Source of the DNA: Plumapathes pennacea
Taxonomy: Eukaryota; Cnidaria; Anthozoa; Antipatharia; Myriopathidae
Assembly: GCA_964036295.1 (NCBI GenBank)
Contig: OZ038462.1
Coordinates: 28,333,759 to 28,397,758, forward strand
Direction of reading: 5' to 3'
Length of the DNA stretch: 64,000 bases
Each line of letters starts with the position of its first letter. The first letter of the stretch is position 1. The position numbers were made by a program, and so were the translations under genes. This document shows positions 1-10,150 of this stretch, piece after piece. The notes under the pieces are model-generated. The model ran no database searches, was not told the origin of the DNA, and saw nothing but the letters and a program-made list of their open reading frames with translations.

Positions 1-5
1 CACAC

Positions 6-2359
6 CTGTTTTGCCACAACAGCATCCTGTGGATCATCAGGCTCTGGTGAGGCCAACAGCGCCTACATGTTTTAACAAAACCACAATCTCAAAATTAATA
101 ATCAATTTATTATATGTTAGAGTACAAAGACTGAGTTTACATGAGCCATAATTTCTGTATATGATAAGTTGTACTGATATGAGTTTTCTTAGAGTTTTCT
201 TTTATTGCTGTGATTTGGAGTTATTTAACAAATAATTAACATGATTTATGATTTTTGAGTTACAGTGGAACCTCCATTAAGGGGACACCCTTGGGACAAG
301 GAAAAGTGTCCCCTGGATGGAGGTGTCCCTTGAATGGAGGTAATCAATAGGAGGATTATATGAGTTTTTTTGGGGGGGACAAGGACAAATGTCCCCTTAA
401 AGGAGGTGTCCCCTTATTGGAGGTGTCCCAAAGTAGAGGCTCCACTGTATTCTTACTGTATTTACAGCACTTGCTCCTCAAACATACCTGTATTGACAAG
501 AGTACTGTCCGCAGGGTCATAGCAGCAGCCCTGGAAGATAGTGAAAAAAGATGTTCACTGCAGACACATATAGCAGACAGTATGTTCTTAAACTCCCAAT
601 AAGATGTACCCATCCAATGTGTATTGTAACTTGTGGCAGTTTCCACACCCAACATCACTGCACTTAGATCCACTGAGATTGTCTCTGCTTCTGGTAGACC
701 TTTGTTCATGGTGATATGGTACTATGGTAATCGTATATTCACAATGCTTGTTTCATATTTAACTTACCACTGGTCTTTCAGAATATCCAGACATATTGCC
801 CCAGTTACAGAGCTGATGTTTGGGTGCCAGATTTTTGTTGTAAACTTCACCTATCACCAGTAACAAAACTTTCAATTAGTTCAGTTGGTTTGACAGATTG
901 AAGTAAAAGACAAGAAGGAAGTAACCAGGGAACAATGGAAGAAAGGCTGAGGGAAGAATTAAGGACAGGATGAAAGAAGATTGGATGGGAAGAGAGGGAG
1001 GGAAAAGGAGCAGAGGAAAGAAGGAATGGAGGGATGGAGCAACAGAAGGAATGAAGAAAGTTAGGGACAGATGGATGGAAGGAAGGAGCTAGAATGGAGG
1101 GCAGCAAAGAAGAAATGGAGGAACGTACAGAGGGACAGAGGGATGAGGAAAGATTAGGGAAGGAGGAAAGGAAGGAAGGAGCTAGAATGGAGGGGAGCAA
1201 AGAAGGAATGAAGCAATGTACAGAAGGGATGGAGGGATGACAAAGGTTAGGGAGGGAGGGAAGGAAGGAAGGAGCTAGAATGAAGGGGAGCAAAGAAGGA
1301 ATGGAGGAAAGTACAGAGGGGTGGAGGGATGAAGAAAGATTAGGGAGGGATGAAAGGAAGGAAGGAGCTAGAATGGAGGAGAGCACAAAGAAGGAATGAA
1401 GGAAAGTACAGAGGGGTGGAGGGAGGAAAGGAAGGAAAATTGATTAGGATGAAGAATGTTGTACAAACCTTTGGTGGATTGAAGGGATATGTTTCTGGAA
1501 TGACAATATCCAAGGAATATAAGCCACCTGTGAATTGAGAAAAAAGTAATTTTTGTTAGAGAGAAATACATTTAAGTCTCAAAACATATAACAACAGCAA
1601 TTAATTGTGACAAGTGAAGAGAGGTCATGTGCACTGAAGCCCGGGGGGACTCCCATATATTTCCTATACAGGGATGTTCCGCACGATAGGGTATCATTTT
1701 CAGGGTCTTCTGTCTTAAACAGGGTATCAAATTTTACATTTTCGTGTCTTAAACAGGGTTATTTTCCAAAGATTTTCTCCTCTTCTCCTCCCCCCTCAAC
1801 CACATTTTTGCTCTCGCCATTTTCGTGCAATTTCTTCGTATGCTCCAGTGGAAATGCGTGCAACGCAGGCTAACTTATCTAAACTTAGTCTTGAACAAGG
1901 TAACAAAACCCCCCTACCCAAATTCCTATTGAGTACCCCCCCTCCCCCCCCCCCCCCCCCCCCCCCCCAGGGCACTGAAGCGAGTTACACTCGTTCAGTT
2001 TATCTTAAACACTCCTGCAGTAAATGTAGTTTAATATCAATACACTTTCGTTGACCCTCAAAATCAGATTCTCGTTATCACCTTCAAACGGGGTATCTGG
2101 AGGGCCCGCTATTTCCCCGCGAAGTCTCTTGAAAGAATCGTCCACAAGCTCAACTTTAATGGCACATTTTAACGCCTACAAAACAAAGACATTTTAAAGC
2201 GAAATTCCTCTCTATGACAACAGAAAATACAGGATATCCGCAATAATTTTAGTTAATAGACATGAATTGTATCAAAAGTACTTGAACTGTACATACCTCT
2301 TCGCTCGATATAACCTCCCTAAACTCACGCTTTATCCTCGAAACAGCTATGTTAGCCAT
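6..2359 (-). CDS. UBE2K: Ubiquitin-conjugating enzyme E2 K, 5' six exons (3' end outside window)
   Basis: E2 enzyme that accepts ubiquitin from E1 on a catalytic cysteine. Coding exons, in gene order: 2297-2359, 2082-2175, 1469-1527, 768-850, 488-530, 6-62; all have AG/GT borders and phases join to 133 codons. The start MANIAVSRIKREFREV, then IKVELVDDSFKRLRGEIAG, PETYPFNPPK, KIWHPNISSVTGAICLDIL, AAAMTLRTVLLSIQ and EPDDPQDAVV follow vertebrate UBE2K almost residue for residue. The active-site Cys falls at residue 92, as in the human enzyme, and the HPN motif is present. The last in-window exon ends at a GTGTG donor at base 5, so the rest of the fold and the C-terminal UBA domain lie to the left. 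The introns hold a 185-bp TA-flanked element, a polypurine minisatellite and a poly-C-ended repeat. Identification is very secure; the exact start relies on the conserved N-terminus. Confidence 0.96.
263..447. mobile_element. Mariner-type MITE with TA duplication
   Basis: Inverted ends CAGTGGAACCTCC and GAGGCTCCACTG are flanked by TA on both sides (261-262, 448-449). The interior repeats the phrase GGTGTCCCCTTAATGGAGG in several variants. It lies in UBE2K intron 5, ending 41 bp from the preceding exon. TA target duplication and CAGT-like ends fit the Tc1/mariner type; there is no coding capacity. A related element with an expanded interior sits at 25948-27325. Confidence 0.8.
900..1440. repeat. 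Polypurine minisatellite in UBE2K intron 3
   Basis: About 540 bp of almost pure A/G on the plus strand, built of irregular units of roughly 80-105 bp, each carrying GGAAGGAGCTAGAATGGAG (GCTAGAAT near 1088, 1191, 1273, 1367). The long Ser/Pro/Leu-rich reading frame on the minus strand here is a by-product of the purine bias. Such strand asymmetry can form triplex DNA, which is inference. Confidence 0.8.
1640..1970. repeat. Poly-C/G-ended dispersed repeat, copy 1 (divergent)
   Basis: Begins with a G run followed by ACTCCCATATAT and ends in a ~30-base C run. The interior repeats 'GTCTTAAACAGGGTAT'. Same architecture as 13740-14010, 17886-18206 and 20745-20925. It lies in UBE2K intron 2. Confidence 0.6.
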
Positions 2360-3202
2360 CTTAGGCTCTCAGAGACACCACAGACAATAAATTCAGACAA
2401 ACTCGACGGCCGTTACCAAACGTTTTTTCTGGCTTTCACTTCCTGTATTTGTTGCTTATGGCGCGGCCGCTGTTCCATGGGAGACTGCGTAACCTGGCCT
2501 TCTGATAGGGACGCGGGGGCATGCGGCCCAGCTAGCGACGAAGTTGGGTCGACACTAGATAACATAGGGTGGAGGACCCCTGAGTTTTCGGAATATTTCC
2601 GACTTTACGATGACGTCACACGAAACCACAATTCGGAAAAACAAGATGGCGGACATGCGAGCGGTTTGAAGCGATGCCCAACGGACGGTATTTTCCAGAG
2701 TATTTCACCTTGTTATTCACTCATTCTTACTGTTACCGATTTCTATATACCGATGCATACGAATCGGCATTTAATAGTCCGTGCAAAAACCTACAAAGAC
2801 TCTCGAGTGGTATGGGTTACCTGACTGGGTGTTAACGACGCGAAACAGCGGCACTTTATAACATAGGTTGAGGTAACCAATAATATTTTCCCGAGTGTTT
2901 CGCCTTGTTCTTCACTCATTCTTACTGTTACCCATTTCTATGTACCGATGCATATGAATCGGCATTTAATAGTCCGTGCAAAAACCTACAAAGACTCTCA
3001 AGCGGTATGGGTTACCTGACTGGGTGTTAACGACGCGAAACAGACTACAAGACACTTTACAACATAGGTTGAGGTAACCGATAATATTAATTAAGAAATT
3101 AAGAAATAAAAAGAAATTCACGCCAATCGCGCTGTCCTGTCTATGTCACATGTATTTTTGGAGAGAAATTTAGGGTGATCGAGATGCAGAGATAGATGAA
3201 CA

Positions 3203-3323
3203 ATGGTTGACTATGGCTTCGTAAACTCTGCAGAAGAGGCCTATAAGTTCATTTCAGAATATGAAGTAAAGCACGCAGTAAATTTTGCCTGCTACAAGGA
3301 TGACAAAGGCTTTGGAAACGCAG
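3203..3323 (+). pseudogene. Possible transposase first-exon remnant inside the Mutator-like element
   Basis: ATG-initiated 40-codon frame ending at a good donor (CAG|GTAAGC). The peptide (SAEEAYKFISEYEVKHAVNF...CYKDDKGFG) has the 'S-EEA--F---Y' look of the N-terminal region of FAR1/FLYWCH-type MULE proteins. That resemblance is weak and from memory. No convincing second exon was found; a short open stretch near 4500-4610 (FVDGVPLLLPVSLGG) might be another fragment. Confidence 0.3.
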
Positions 3324-3344
3324 GTAAGCGAATTATTTCACCCT

Positions 3345-3488
3345 GCCTGGTTTTCACTAAGTGGCATATGTAATGATATACAAGCATCAGATAAGCATAA
3401 ACATAACAACCAATCGAGCATAAGAATCTTAAGGTTCTTATGTTTACGCTCATCATACTTATGCTTATGTCAATAGTGAAAACCAGGC
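3345..3488. mobile_element. Nested MITE (GCCTGGTTTTCACTA ends)
   Basis: Inverted ends GCCTGGTTTTCACTA and TAGTGAAAACCAGGC, with an internal near-palindrome of 'CATAAGCATAA' type. It is inserted within the Mutator-like element and is therefore younger. Its ends resemble those of 38391-38620 (AAGCCTGGTTTCCATA). Confidence 0.7.
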
Positions 3489-5839
3489 TTTAATTGACCT
3501 TGGATAAATAGTTCCATGCCAGACAAAGGAAAACAGTCACTATGTACAATACACTTCTTTATGAAATGTCTTAATTTTTTTTCAAGGAACTGAAATTGAA
3601 TAACTGTGTCCAGATAATGCTATAAACTGACCGGTTAGAAGCAAGCTGGAAGAGTAATTGGGATGTCAACAGTGCTAATAAAAAAGGCTTAAATTAGGGA
3701 TGCTCATAAATATTTACCATGGTGTGGGGTGGGGGGTGGGGATTAGGGTCTCTCTTTTCATATGGAGGGGAGGGGCATGAAATTTTCAAAGTTAAAGCAG
3801 GGGAGGGGGCAGAGGCAGGGGCTATGACATGCAGTTTAGAGAACCCCAACCTGCCACAAGAGAGGAAAACACCAAACAAGTGGAGACAGATGACTTCAGA
3901 TGATATCACATTTACTCACTGCAAAGGAAGGTTCATTTCCTCCCACAACTGAGTTCAAGTAATAACAACAACAACAACAACGCTTTATTAATAACCTTAC
4001 AGTAATATAAAAAAATACAGAGTAACAATCAAAGATAAACTATTTGTTAATACAAGTTATTTGCACTTGGATTATTTGCACTTGAAACAGAACTTAGATG
4101 CTATGCAAATAAAATCTTGCTGAGCAACTTAAAGTGTTGCTAAGACAAAAATGGCCTCAATCTCATTACTCTTATTTGAGAACCATTACAAAATGAGGAA
4201 GAATGGCGTTTTCTGTTTGTCAATATCTCATCTCGTTCGAGAGATATTCAAGATTATGCAATAATTATGCTAATGAGCAGAGCTATGATGTTACTTGGTT
4301 GACAGACAAGAGGGAAATTTCAAAGTGTTGAATATTTCCACAAATATTAGATAAAAAGGATTGAAACTTTACATGCTCATGACAATTGAGGACTTGCACA
4401 TGATCATGATCATGTTGCCATGGAAATATTTTCCCCTTGTTACCTTTTTTTATTTTTCAGAGTTCACGGCTCTCTGTGATGGGAGCAGAAGTCATGGAAG
4501 TATTTAGCATTTGTAGATGGAGTTCCTTTGCTTCTACCAGTTAGTTTGGGTGGTGCAGCGGAGGGTGTGGAAGATCTACCACACATCTTGAAAGAACAGG
4601 GTTACAGGTACATGCCTATAATTCCAAAGGAAAAAAAAACAGCCAAATACATGTAAATTTGAAATAATTTAGTGCAATGATGTATACTGTTCCTCTTTCT
4701 ATCTTGTTTGACACTAAAAGGTATGAGCTAGAGGTTGCAACCCTTTGGTCACCAGTTGGACATTATACCACCTGTTTAAGTTTAAGGGCCAGTGGATGTT
4801 CTATCATGGGATGGCAGTGAAGTATGGAAGGGGACTAAGACCATACAATGGAACACTACAGGGATACCATTTGTCCCATTGCATCTATGTTAATAGGCTA
4901 CTGAAATGAGAAACTGTGTCAGCTGAATGCACTAGATGTAAAACCCTGGCCAAATGAGCTGTGTCCATTTGGCCACCCAGCTGTTGCATGAGTTTTGATC
5001 TTACTCAAAATTTTGTGCAACATTTGTTTTGTCTGGGGTGTTGGTTTTGTTTTGCAGTCATTTGGCCACCTTAATATGCAACATTGTAGTACACTGGAGC
5101 AGGTGCATCTTCCAAGAATTCTTATAGTATGATCTTCTATGTTACACGAAACATGTTTGCTGATTTGGCCACCTCCATAAAACATCGCTTTCTATTGTTA
5201 CCTATTGAACTCTTGTAACAAATAACTGAAAGTTCGTTGCCTTACCTCAACCTATGTTGTAAAGTGCCTCGTAGTCTGTTTCGCGTCGTTAACACCCAGT
5301 CAGGTAACCCATACCACTCGAGAGTCTTTGTAGGTTTTTGCACGGACTATTAAATGCCGATTCGTATGCATCGGTATATATAAATCGGTAACAGTAAGAA
5401 TGAGTGAATAACAAGGTGAAATACTCTGGAAAATACCGTCCGTTGGGCATCGCTTCAAACCGCTCGCATGTCCGCCATCTTGTTTTTCCGAATTGTGGTT
5501 TCGTGTGACGTCATCGTAAAGTCGGAAATATTCCGAAAACTCAGGGGTCCTCCACCCTATGTTATCTAGTGTCGACCACGAAGTTGCGGCTTTTCGTTGA
5601 TGATTTACAACAAAAATTCAGTGATACATATCACTGTTGAAATGTAGCATGGTCATTGATGGCAAGCCATTTTTTATAGTTTTTATTTGGAGAATTTCCT
5701 AACATGCAACTTTGTTATATCTGATGCTTAAACGACAGTTTTTTTGTGATAAAAGTTCACTTGCGAGGACGGCCATTAGTGTGGCGGTCGTGTCTGATTA
5801 TTTGCAGAGCTATGAATTCTCAGACAGTAATGTCATCTA

Positions 5840-6035
5840 TGGTGTCTCTTCGTGAGTAGTATAAAGAACTTAGCATCTGATCATCTCTGCAGCACATAGC
5901 TGATCAAACTATGAATTCTCTTGACGTTACCCATACTTGTCTCTTCGTGAGTAGTATGAAGAACTTAGCATCTGATCATCTGTGCAGCCCATAGCTGATC
6001 AAACTATGAATTCTCTTAACGTTACCCATACTGTC
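5840..6035. repeat. 95-bp tandem duplication downstream of the EF-hand gene
   Basis: Two adjacent copies of a 95-bp unit starting near TCTCTTCGTGAGTAGTAT and ending ACGTTACCCATAC, a few differences apart, just 3' of the EF-hand gene's stop codon. Confidence 0.8.
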
Positions 6036-6065
6036 TCTCTCTTAATCTGAAGGAGAATTTAGTCT

Positions 6066-6680
6066 TTACAGAACACTGAATATTTTCATCATTTGAGGAG
6101 TGATGGTGCATCCATCCAGTTTCCACTTTAGACCACTGAAGTCGGTCTCTTCAAGGACCAATTTGCTGTCTGTGTCCTGGGTTGCATGGCTGTAGCAATA
6201 GTGCAAATATCTCTCAGAAAAGGCAGCCACCGTGACAAACACGGGCACTGTAAACGAAGTGTCCTTCTTCGTTTCTAGCAAATCGAGAATAGCGCTGACT
6301 TGTTCAGTTGAAATAGAATGCGCGTACAGATCGCGGAGAGCGTTGTGCAATTCGCGCCGCGTGAGGCGACCGTCTCTGTCGCGGTCATTTTTGACAAAAT
6401 AATGTCGAAATAAAGTCTTCCTCCGGTTATTAACCCGGCAGAACTCTGCCACGTACTGCAGTGGGGACATTTTTTCGAGTACTTTCATATCCATGGGAAG
6501 TTCAAAACGACAACTTTGACGAGAAAGCGACAGCGGCCCCTGCAACCAAGGTTTCCCGCTGTCTGAGCGAACTCGCTTTGTCTCCTCCTCCTCGAGGGAT
6601 CCCATCATTTTAAGAGCCTCTTGAGATGGCGTGTGGCGGGATATCCTCCTTGAAACCATCACTTTCGTCTGGTCCCGCAT
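6066..6680 (-). CDS. Single-exon EF-hand calcium-binding protein (204 aa)
   Basis: Uninterrupted ATG-to-stop frame of 204 codons. Residues 99-110 form a canonical EF-hand loop (DRDRDGRLTRRE: acidic at positions 1, 3 and 5, Gly at 6, Glu at 12), preceded by a basic helix (NNRRKTLFRHYFVKN) and followed by RELHNALRDLY. A second, degenerate EF-like helix pair may follow (EQVSAILDLLETKKDTSFTV) but lacks ligands, so one functional Ca2+ site is expected. The N-terminal 60 residues are basic and low in recognisable structure, and no signal peptide or membrane segment is seen. I do not recognise the orthologue. The C-terminal SGLKWKLDGCTITPQ is distinctive enough for a search. A splice-acceptor-like TTACAG lies ~25 bp upstream, so an upstream exon is possible. 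An intronless gene among intron-rich neighbours may also be a retrocopy. Confidence 0.75.
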   Translation of the reverse strand: MRDQTKVMVSRRISRHTPSQEALKMMGSLEEEETKRVRSDSGKPWLQGPLSLSRQSCRFELPMDMKVLEKMSPLQYVAEFCRVNNRRKTLFRHYFVKNDRDRDGRLTRRELHNALRDLYAHSISTEQVSAILDLLETKKDTSFTVPVFVTVAAFSERYLHYCYSHATQDTDSKLVLEETDFSGLKWKLDGCTITPQMMKIFSVL

Positions 6681-7658
6681 TGCGGAAGATCAACCAAGAC
6701 CACTGTAATCATAGATTCTTACTTCTGCCTGGTAGAGCTTCGTTTCTGTGTTGAGTTCTAGACTCGAAGGCGAAATGTTCCTTTTGTTGCTATCGCGGCG
6801 GCGTGTGTTGATTTTTGTAACACTGTATAAATAAGCGGAAAAACAAGGCCTACTCTTACTTCACAAACGTAGAGCTACCCTCGACGACAACAGCCAAAAA
6901 CTCTCAACACAGTCGATTGGAGACTGTCTCGCCGTCTTATCATGCACTAGCACCAGGGGACCAGTGGGCTGATTTCACGCGTGTTTGTCGATAACAGTTT
7001 GCAGCTGATGGATGTGTTCGTTTCTTGGTGACGAAAAACTTTCCGCATTAAGACAAATTATTCTTAATCACCTGTCCTTTGCTTGTCACTCTTGTCGATA
7101 TTATTGTGATAGGTTTTTCATAAACGCGAAATCCTCGGGGATTAAATTACATTCCGTACTCAGAGTCGAAGCCAGTCTCGTTTAATCATTTTCCTTTTTT
7201 TAATCTTTATTTTTTCTACTTTGTGTACATTTCCTGTTTGTATTTGCATATGCCTGCCCACTCATTGGCTATGTGCTTTCATTGACACTCTTCATACGCT
7301 TAAAAACTATTGTCTTACTGAATGTTTAATAATTTAATTGTTTACTACAACATATTCGCAGATGGAAGACTAGATCGTGTTAGTGATTCATACGACGCAT
7401 GCAAAACTGGACGATTAAATATCAACTGAATAATCTAGCATATAGTCTTCGCACGCGCCACTGACAGCTTTGGCCAGTCTGTGTAGCCAAGGAAACAACA
7501 CAAGGGTCCCTCTCAAATAGTTTTTGTTTGTTTGTTTGTTTGTTTCATTTCCGACAATGGCTTCAAATATAAGACCATATGGTCTCTTACTTCAAACTAA
7601 TAAATAGCCGTCTCTGTTTCGAGTTTTCAGTAAAGTTCTGGAGGGCAAACTGGCCTTT

Positions 7659-7863
7659 TCGATTGGGTCTATTCCGAAATAGGAATAGTGCTGCTGGTCG
7701 GTAAAATTCTTTGGTTTGGAGCTGATTAGGGTTTGAATGTATCGGGAGCTGTTCAAAATGCAAGCATGGGGGTTTTAAAACAATTTCGAACAAAATATCC
7801 CCCAGAACAGGCAATCCTTTGGGTCAGTTTAGCTTTTCCTATTCCGGAATAGACCCAATCGAA
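7659..7863. mobile_element. MITE with TTCGATTGGGTCTATTCC ends
   Basis: Ends TTCGATTGGGTCTATTCC and GGAATAGACCCAATCGAA are near-perfect inverted repeats around a 205-bp non-coding element. No clear target duplication was resolved. Confidence 0.7.
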
Positions 7864-8011
7864 CGCACCGTAAACTTGCAACTGGGTTGCTATGGCAAAC
7901 GCTATAAGGCATGAACCCAGTGAATCAGTCGCACCCTCACATACACCCCTTCTCACCATTGCGCCAAGTATTTTTAGTTCCACGGCCCACAGCGCGCCAA
8001 CAAACCGACCA

Positions 8012-8222
8012 TTAACCCTTTCACTCCCAAGAGTGATCAACTTCAATTTTCTCTTTTCAGTCTTCCACCAGAGATATATCATACAGTATGGAGAATTTGG
8101 CATTTGATACTTTGGTCAAATGACCGTTGATTAAAACATTAATTCTCATTTTATCACTCATACATTTTCCTATTTTATGGTTGGGAGAATTTGTATTTTG
8201 AGCTTGGGAGTGAAAGGGTTAA
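8012..8222. mobile_element. TTAA-flanked MITE (piggyBac-type), best-preserved copy
   Basis: TTAA, CCCTTTCACTCCCAAG ... CTTGGGAGTGAAAGGG, TTAA. The interior contains 'CACCAGAGATATATCATACAG'. TTAA target duplication and short ends indicate piggyBac mobilisation. Other copies or remnants: 8494-8590, 10630-10825, 14353-14550, 24417-24620, 46525-46702, 56545-56702 and 58925-59085, with possible relics near 22600-22740 and 27955-28075. Confidence 0.85.
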
Positions 8223-9565
8223 AACATCAAGATGGCAGCGGGTGCACAGAGATTCAGGATCCGAGGGGCAACCGTTATATGATTTTTTTTCGCAGGAGTT
8301 TTGAAGAAACGTGTTTAAAGATTCGTTTTTAAAAAACTGTGAAACTTCACTCGCACATGCATGCTTCAAAGTTTTATTCTCTTCTACGCGAGCCACTGCG
8401 TTAACTGCTGACTGTGATATAACTCACAAGTACTTTTACTCCATGGCAGAAGTTTAACAAACCGCTGGTTTATTCTATATCAAGTATTTTTAAACCTTTC
8501 ACTCCCAAGCGTGATCAGTTTCAATTTTCTCCCTCAGTTTTTTACAAGAAAAAAAAAATGGGAGAATTAAAAATTTGGATTTTGAATTACCTTCTTATTG
8601 GACTTCCGACGCCTTACTGCCAAACAAAGAGAAACTTGAGGTTTGACCCGCTCAACAAAATTGAAATTGAGCGGTGTACAATGCTTTCTTTCATTGGTAT
8701 TTGGACAGGGAAATGACGTAGCAGTAACAGGGTTACTGTAGTCCAGTAAAGTTATTGTTATGTACAGAAACTATACAAGAAGTACGTCGTTTAATTTATT
8801 TCACTCTTATCGCGTCAACTACATAATGCTTGAGCATTGCTTCATCAAATATTTCTATATTATTAACATTATTAATATTACTATATAGAGCTGTTTTTGA
8901 CTAAACTTCGTAAAACCAAACCAATCCGGCAGTTTACAGGGTCAACTGTCAGATAAAACCGTAAGAAAGCAATTTAAGTCGACCAAATTAGAGAAGTCAA
9001 AGTAGTTCGCAATTTCGTTTGAGTTATTCTGATTGGCCGAGAATGTTGCAAAACCAGTTTTAACCAATCAAAAAAGCGTATTAGACAGCACAAAACTGAA
9101 ACTGCTCAGAACATCGATAGCACTTGGCCAGCGAGAAGGATGAACATTTTTTACATAAATACGATAAGGAATCTACAATAGTCACTTTGATACACAGAGT
9201 ACAGATATACAGGGAGCTTGGGACAACACATTCTTCACTGAGGGTTCGACATGTCAAACACCAACTTTGCGTTGATGCATGCTATGTTTCCTCTTACAGT
9301 ACCGAGCTGGTTCACTGATTTTCAACAACGTTTGCCTTCATTTCAAAGTACAAGATTGGAGTTGCGCTTTCAACGCGAAGCAAAAAGCAATTAACTTCCA
9401 TATGACTGGATGTGCAGATTACTCTATAAAAACAGCTTGCAACTGTTTTGAAACTAGGCCCTGAAAAGTTAGGGGAGACTGATTCAAATATCTTCTTTTG
9501 ACTAGGCACTCCGCACAGCGAAAATACGCGATAAAGAAACCTGAACGGGCTACGAAAGTCTTTAA

Positions 9566-9822
9566 AGAGACCCTCTCACCGTAGATGCTTTGCTCGCCCA
9601 TGTTTATATTTACATCCGGAGCTCGACTTTCCTGAGGCGCCTACGTTGTGACTGATCGATCTGACTATCGCTGCTTGCCGTATTCAATACACTTTCTGAG
9701 TTTGCGTTGATTTACTTTGCGATAAAACGTAGAAAAACATGAGAATCCGCCGTTTTCGTATGATACCAAAATGGCCGCCGTCAGTCACTGGGCGCGCAAA
9801 GCATCTACAGTGAGAGGGTCTC
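9566..9822. mobile_element. Fold-back MITE, AGAGACCCTCTCAC ends
   Basis: TTAA then AGAGACCCTCTCACCGTAG at the left; CTACAGTGAGAGGGTCTC then TTAA at the right. Copy 2 of the family is at 59277-59549, about 85-90% alike by eye. Non-coding. Confidence 0.75.
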
Positions 9823-10150
9823 TTAATATAAAATTAAATTGTCGCCAGCTATACAAATACACCATGCAGCTATTACTGCGGGCCAAAAATGTGGCTTTAA
9901 GCTTAACTTTGGCCGCCCCTGCAAAGAAAACGGGTTCTACTGTTGTCATTAATGTCTTATTAAACCGTTGTCGAAACAGCAAGCAAACCTGTTGGGTAAC
10001 CTAGCCAAAAAATTCATCAATGACTCCTCCGTTCTGCTTGACGACGTTGCACGCCACTCCATTCTGTCCTTTCCAGGAAGAAGAAACGTCTTTCTGGGAA
10101 ACGTAAATTAAGGAAGCCTGTAGAACCTGTTTCCAGTCCCACGCGACTTG

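Larger units (their letters stand above)
2547..5577. mobile_element. Mutator-like DNA transposon, probably non-autonomous, with 9-bp target duplication
   Basis: Bounded by GGTCGACACTAG at the left and its exact complement CTAGTGTCGACC at the right. ACGAAGTTG is duplicated immediately outside both ends (2538-2546 and 5578-5586). The terminal inverted repeats are about 330 bp (2547-2876 and 5241-5577), and a second partial copy of the left repeat follows at 2877-3085. Long terminal repeats plus a 9-bp duplication are typical of Mutator-like elements. Inside is an exon-like piece at 3203-3323 (MVDYGFVNSAEEAYKFISEY..., then GTAAGC) and a nested 144-bp MITE at 3345-3488, but no intact transposase frame. 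The element lies 188 bp upstream of the UBE2K start codon, on the far side of that gene's presumed promoter. Confidence 0.85.
6681..10150. other. Intergenic region between EF-hand gene and FGF 3' end
   Basis: No coding exon recognised on either strand. It contains three inverted-repeat elements listed separately (7659-7863, 8012-8222, 9566-9822). At 8494-8590 is the left part of another CCCTTTCACTCCCAAG element. Near 9020-9070 is a fragment with 'GATTGGCCGAGAATG' related to the 22330-22565 family. Confidence 0.6.

Noticed and set aside
1-75. Apparent plus-strand coding end (PQQHPVDHQALVRPTAP)
   Set aside because: The minus strand reads ALLASPEPDDPQDAVVAKQ with perfect splice sites, the next UBE2K exon.
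847-1386. 179-codon Ser/Leu/Pro-rich frame on the minus strand
   Set aside because: Arises from the polypurine minisatellite inside a UBE2K intron; splice sites of UBE2K exons on both sides explain the region.
2267-2824. 185-codon plus-strand frame
   Set aside because: Antisense to UBE2K exon 1 and running into the transposon's terminal repeat; no protein-like features.
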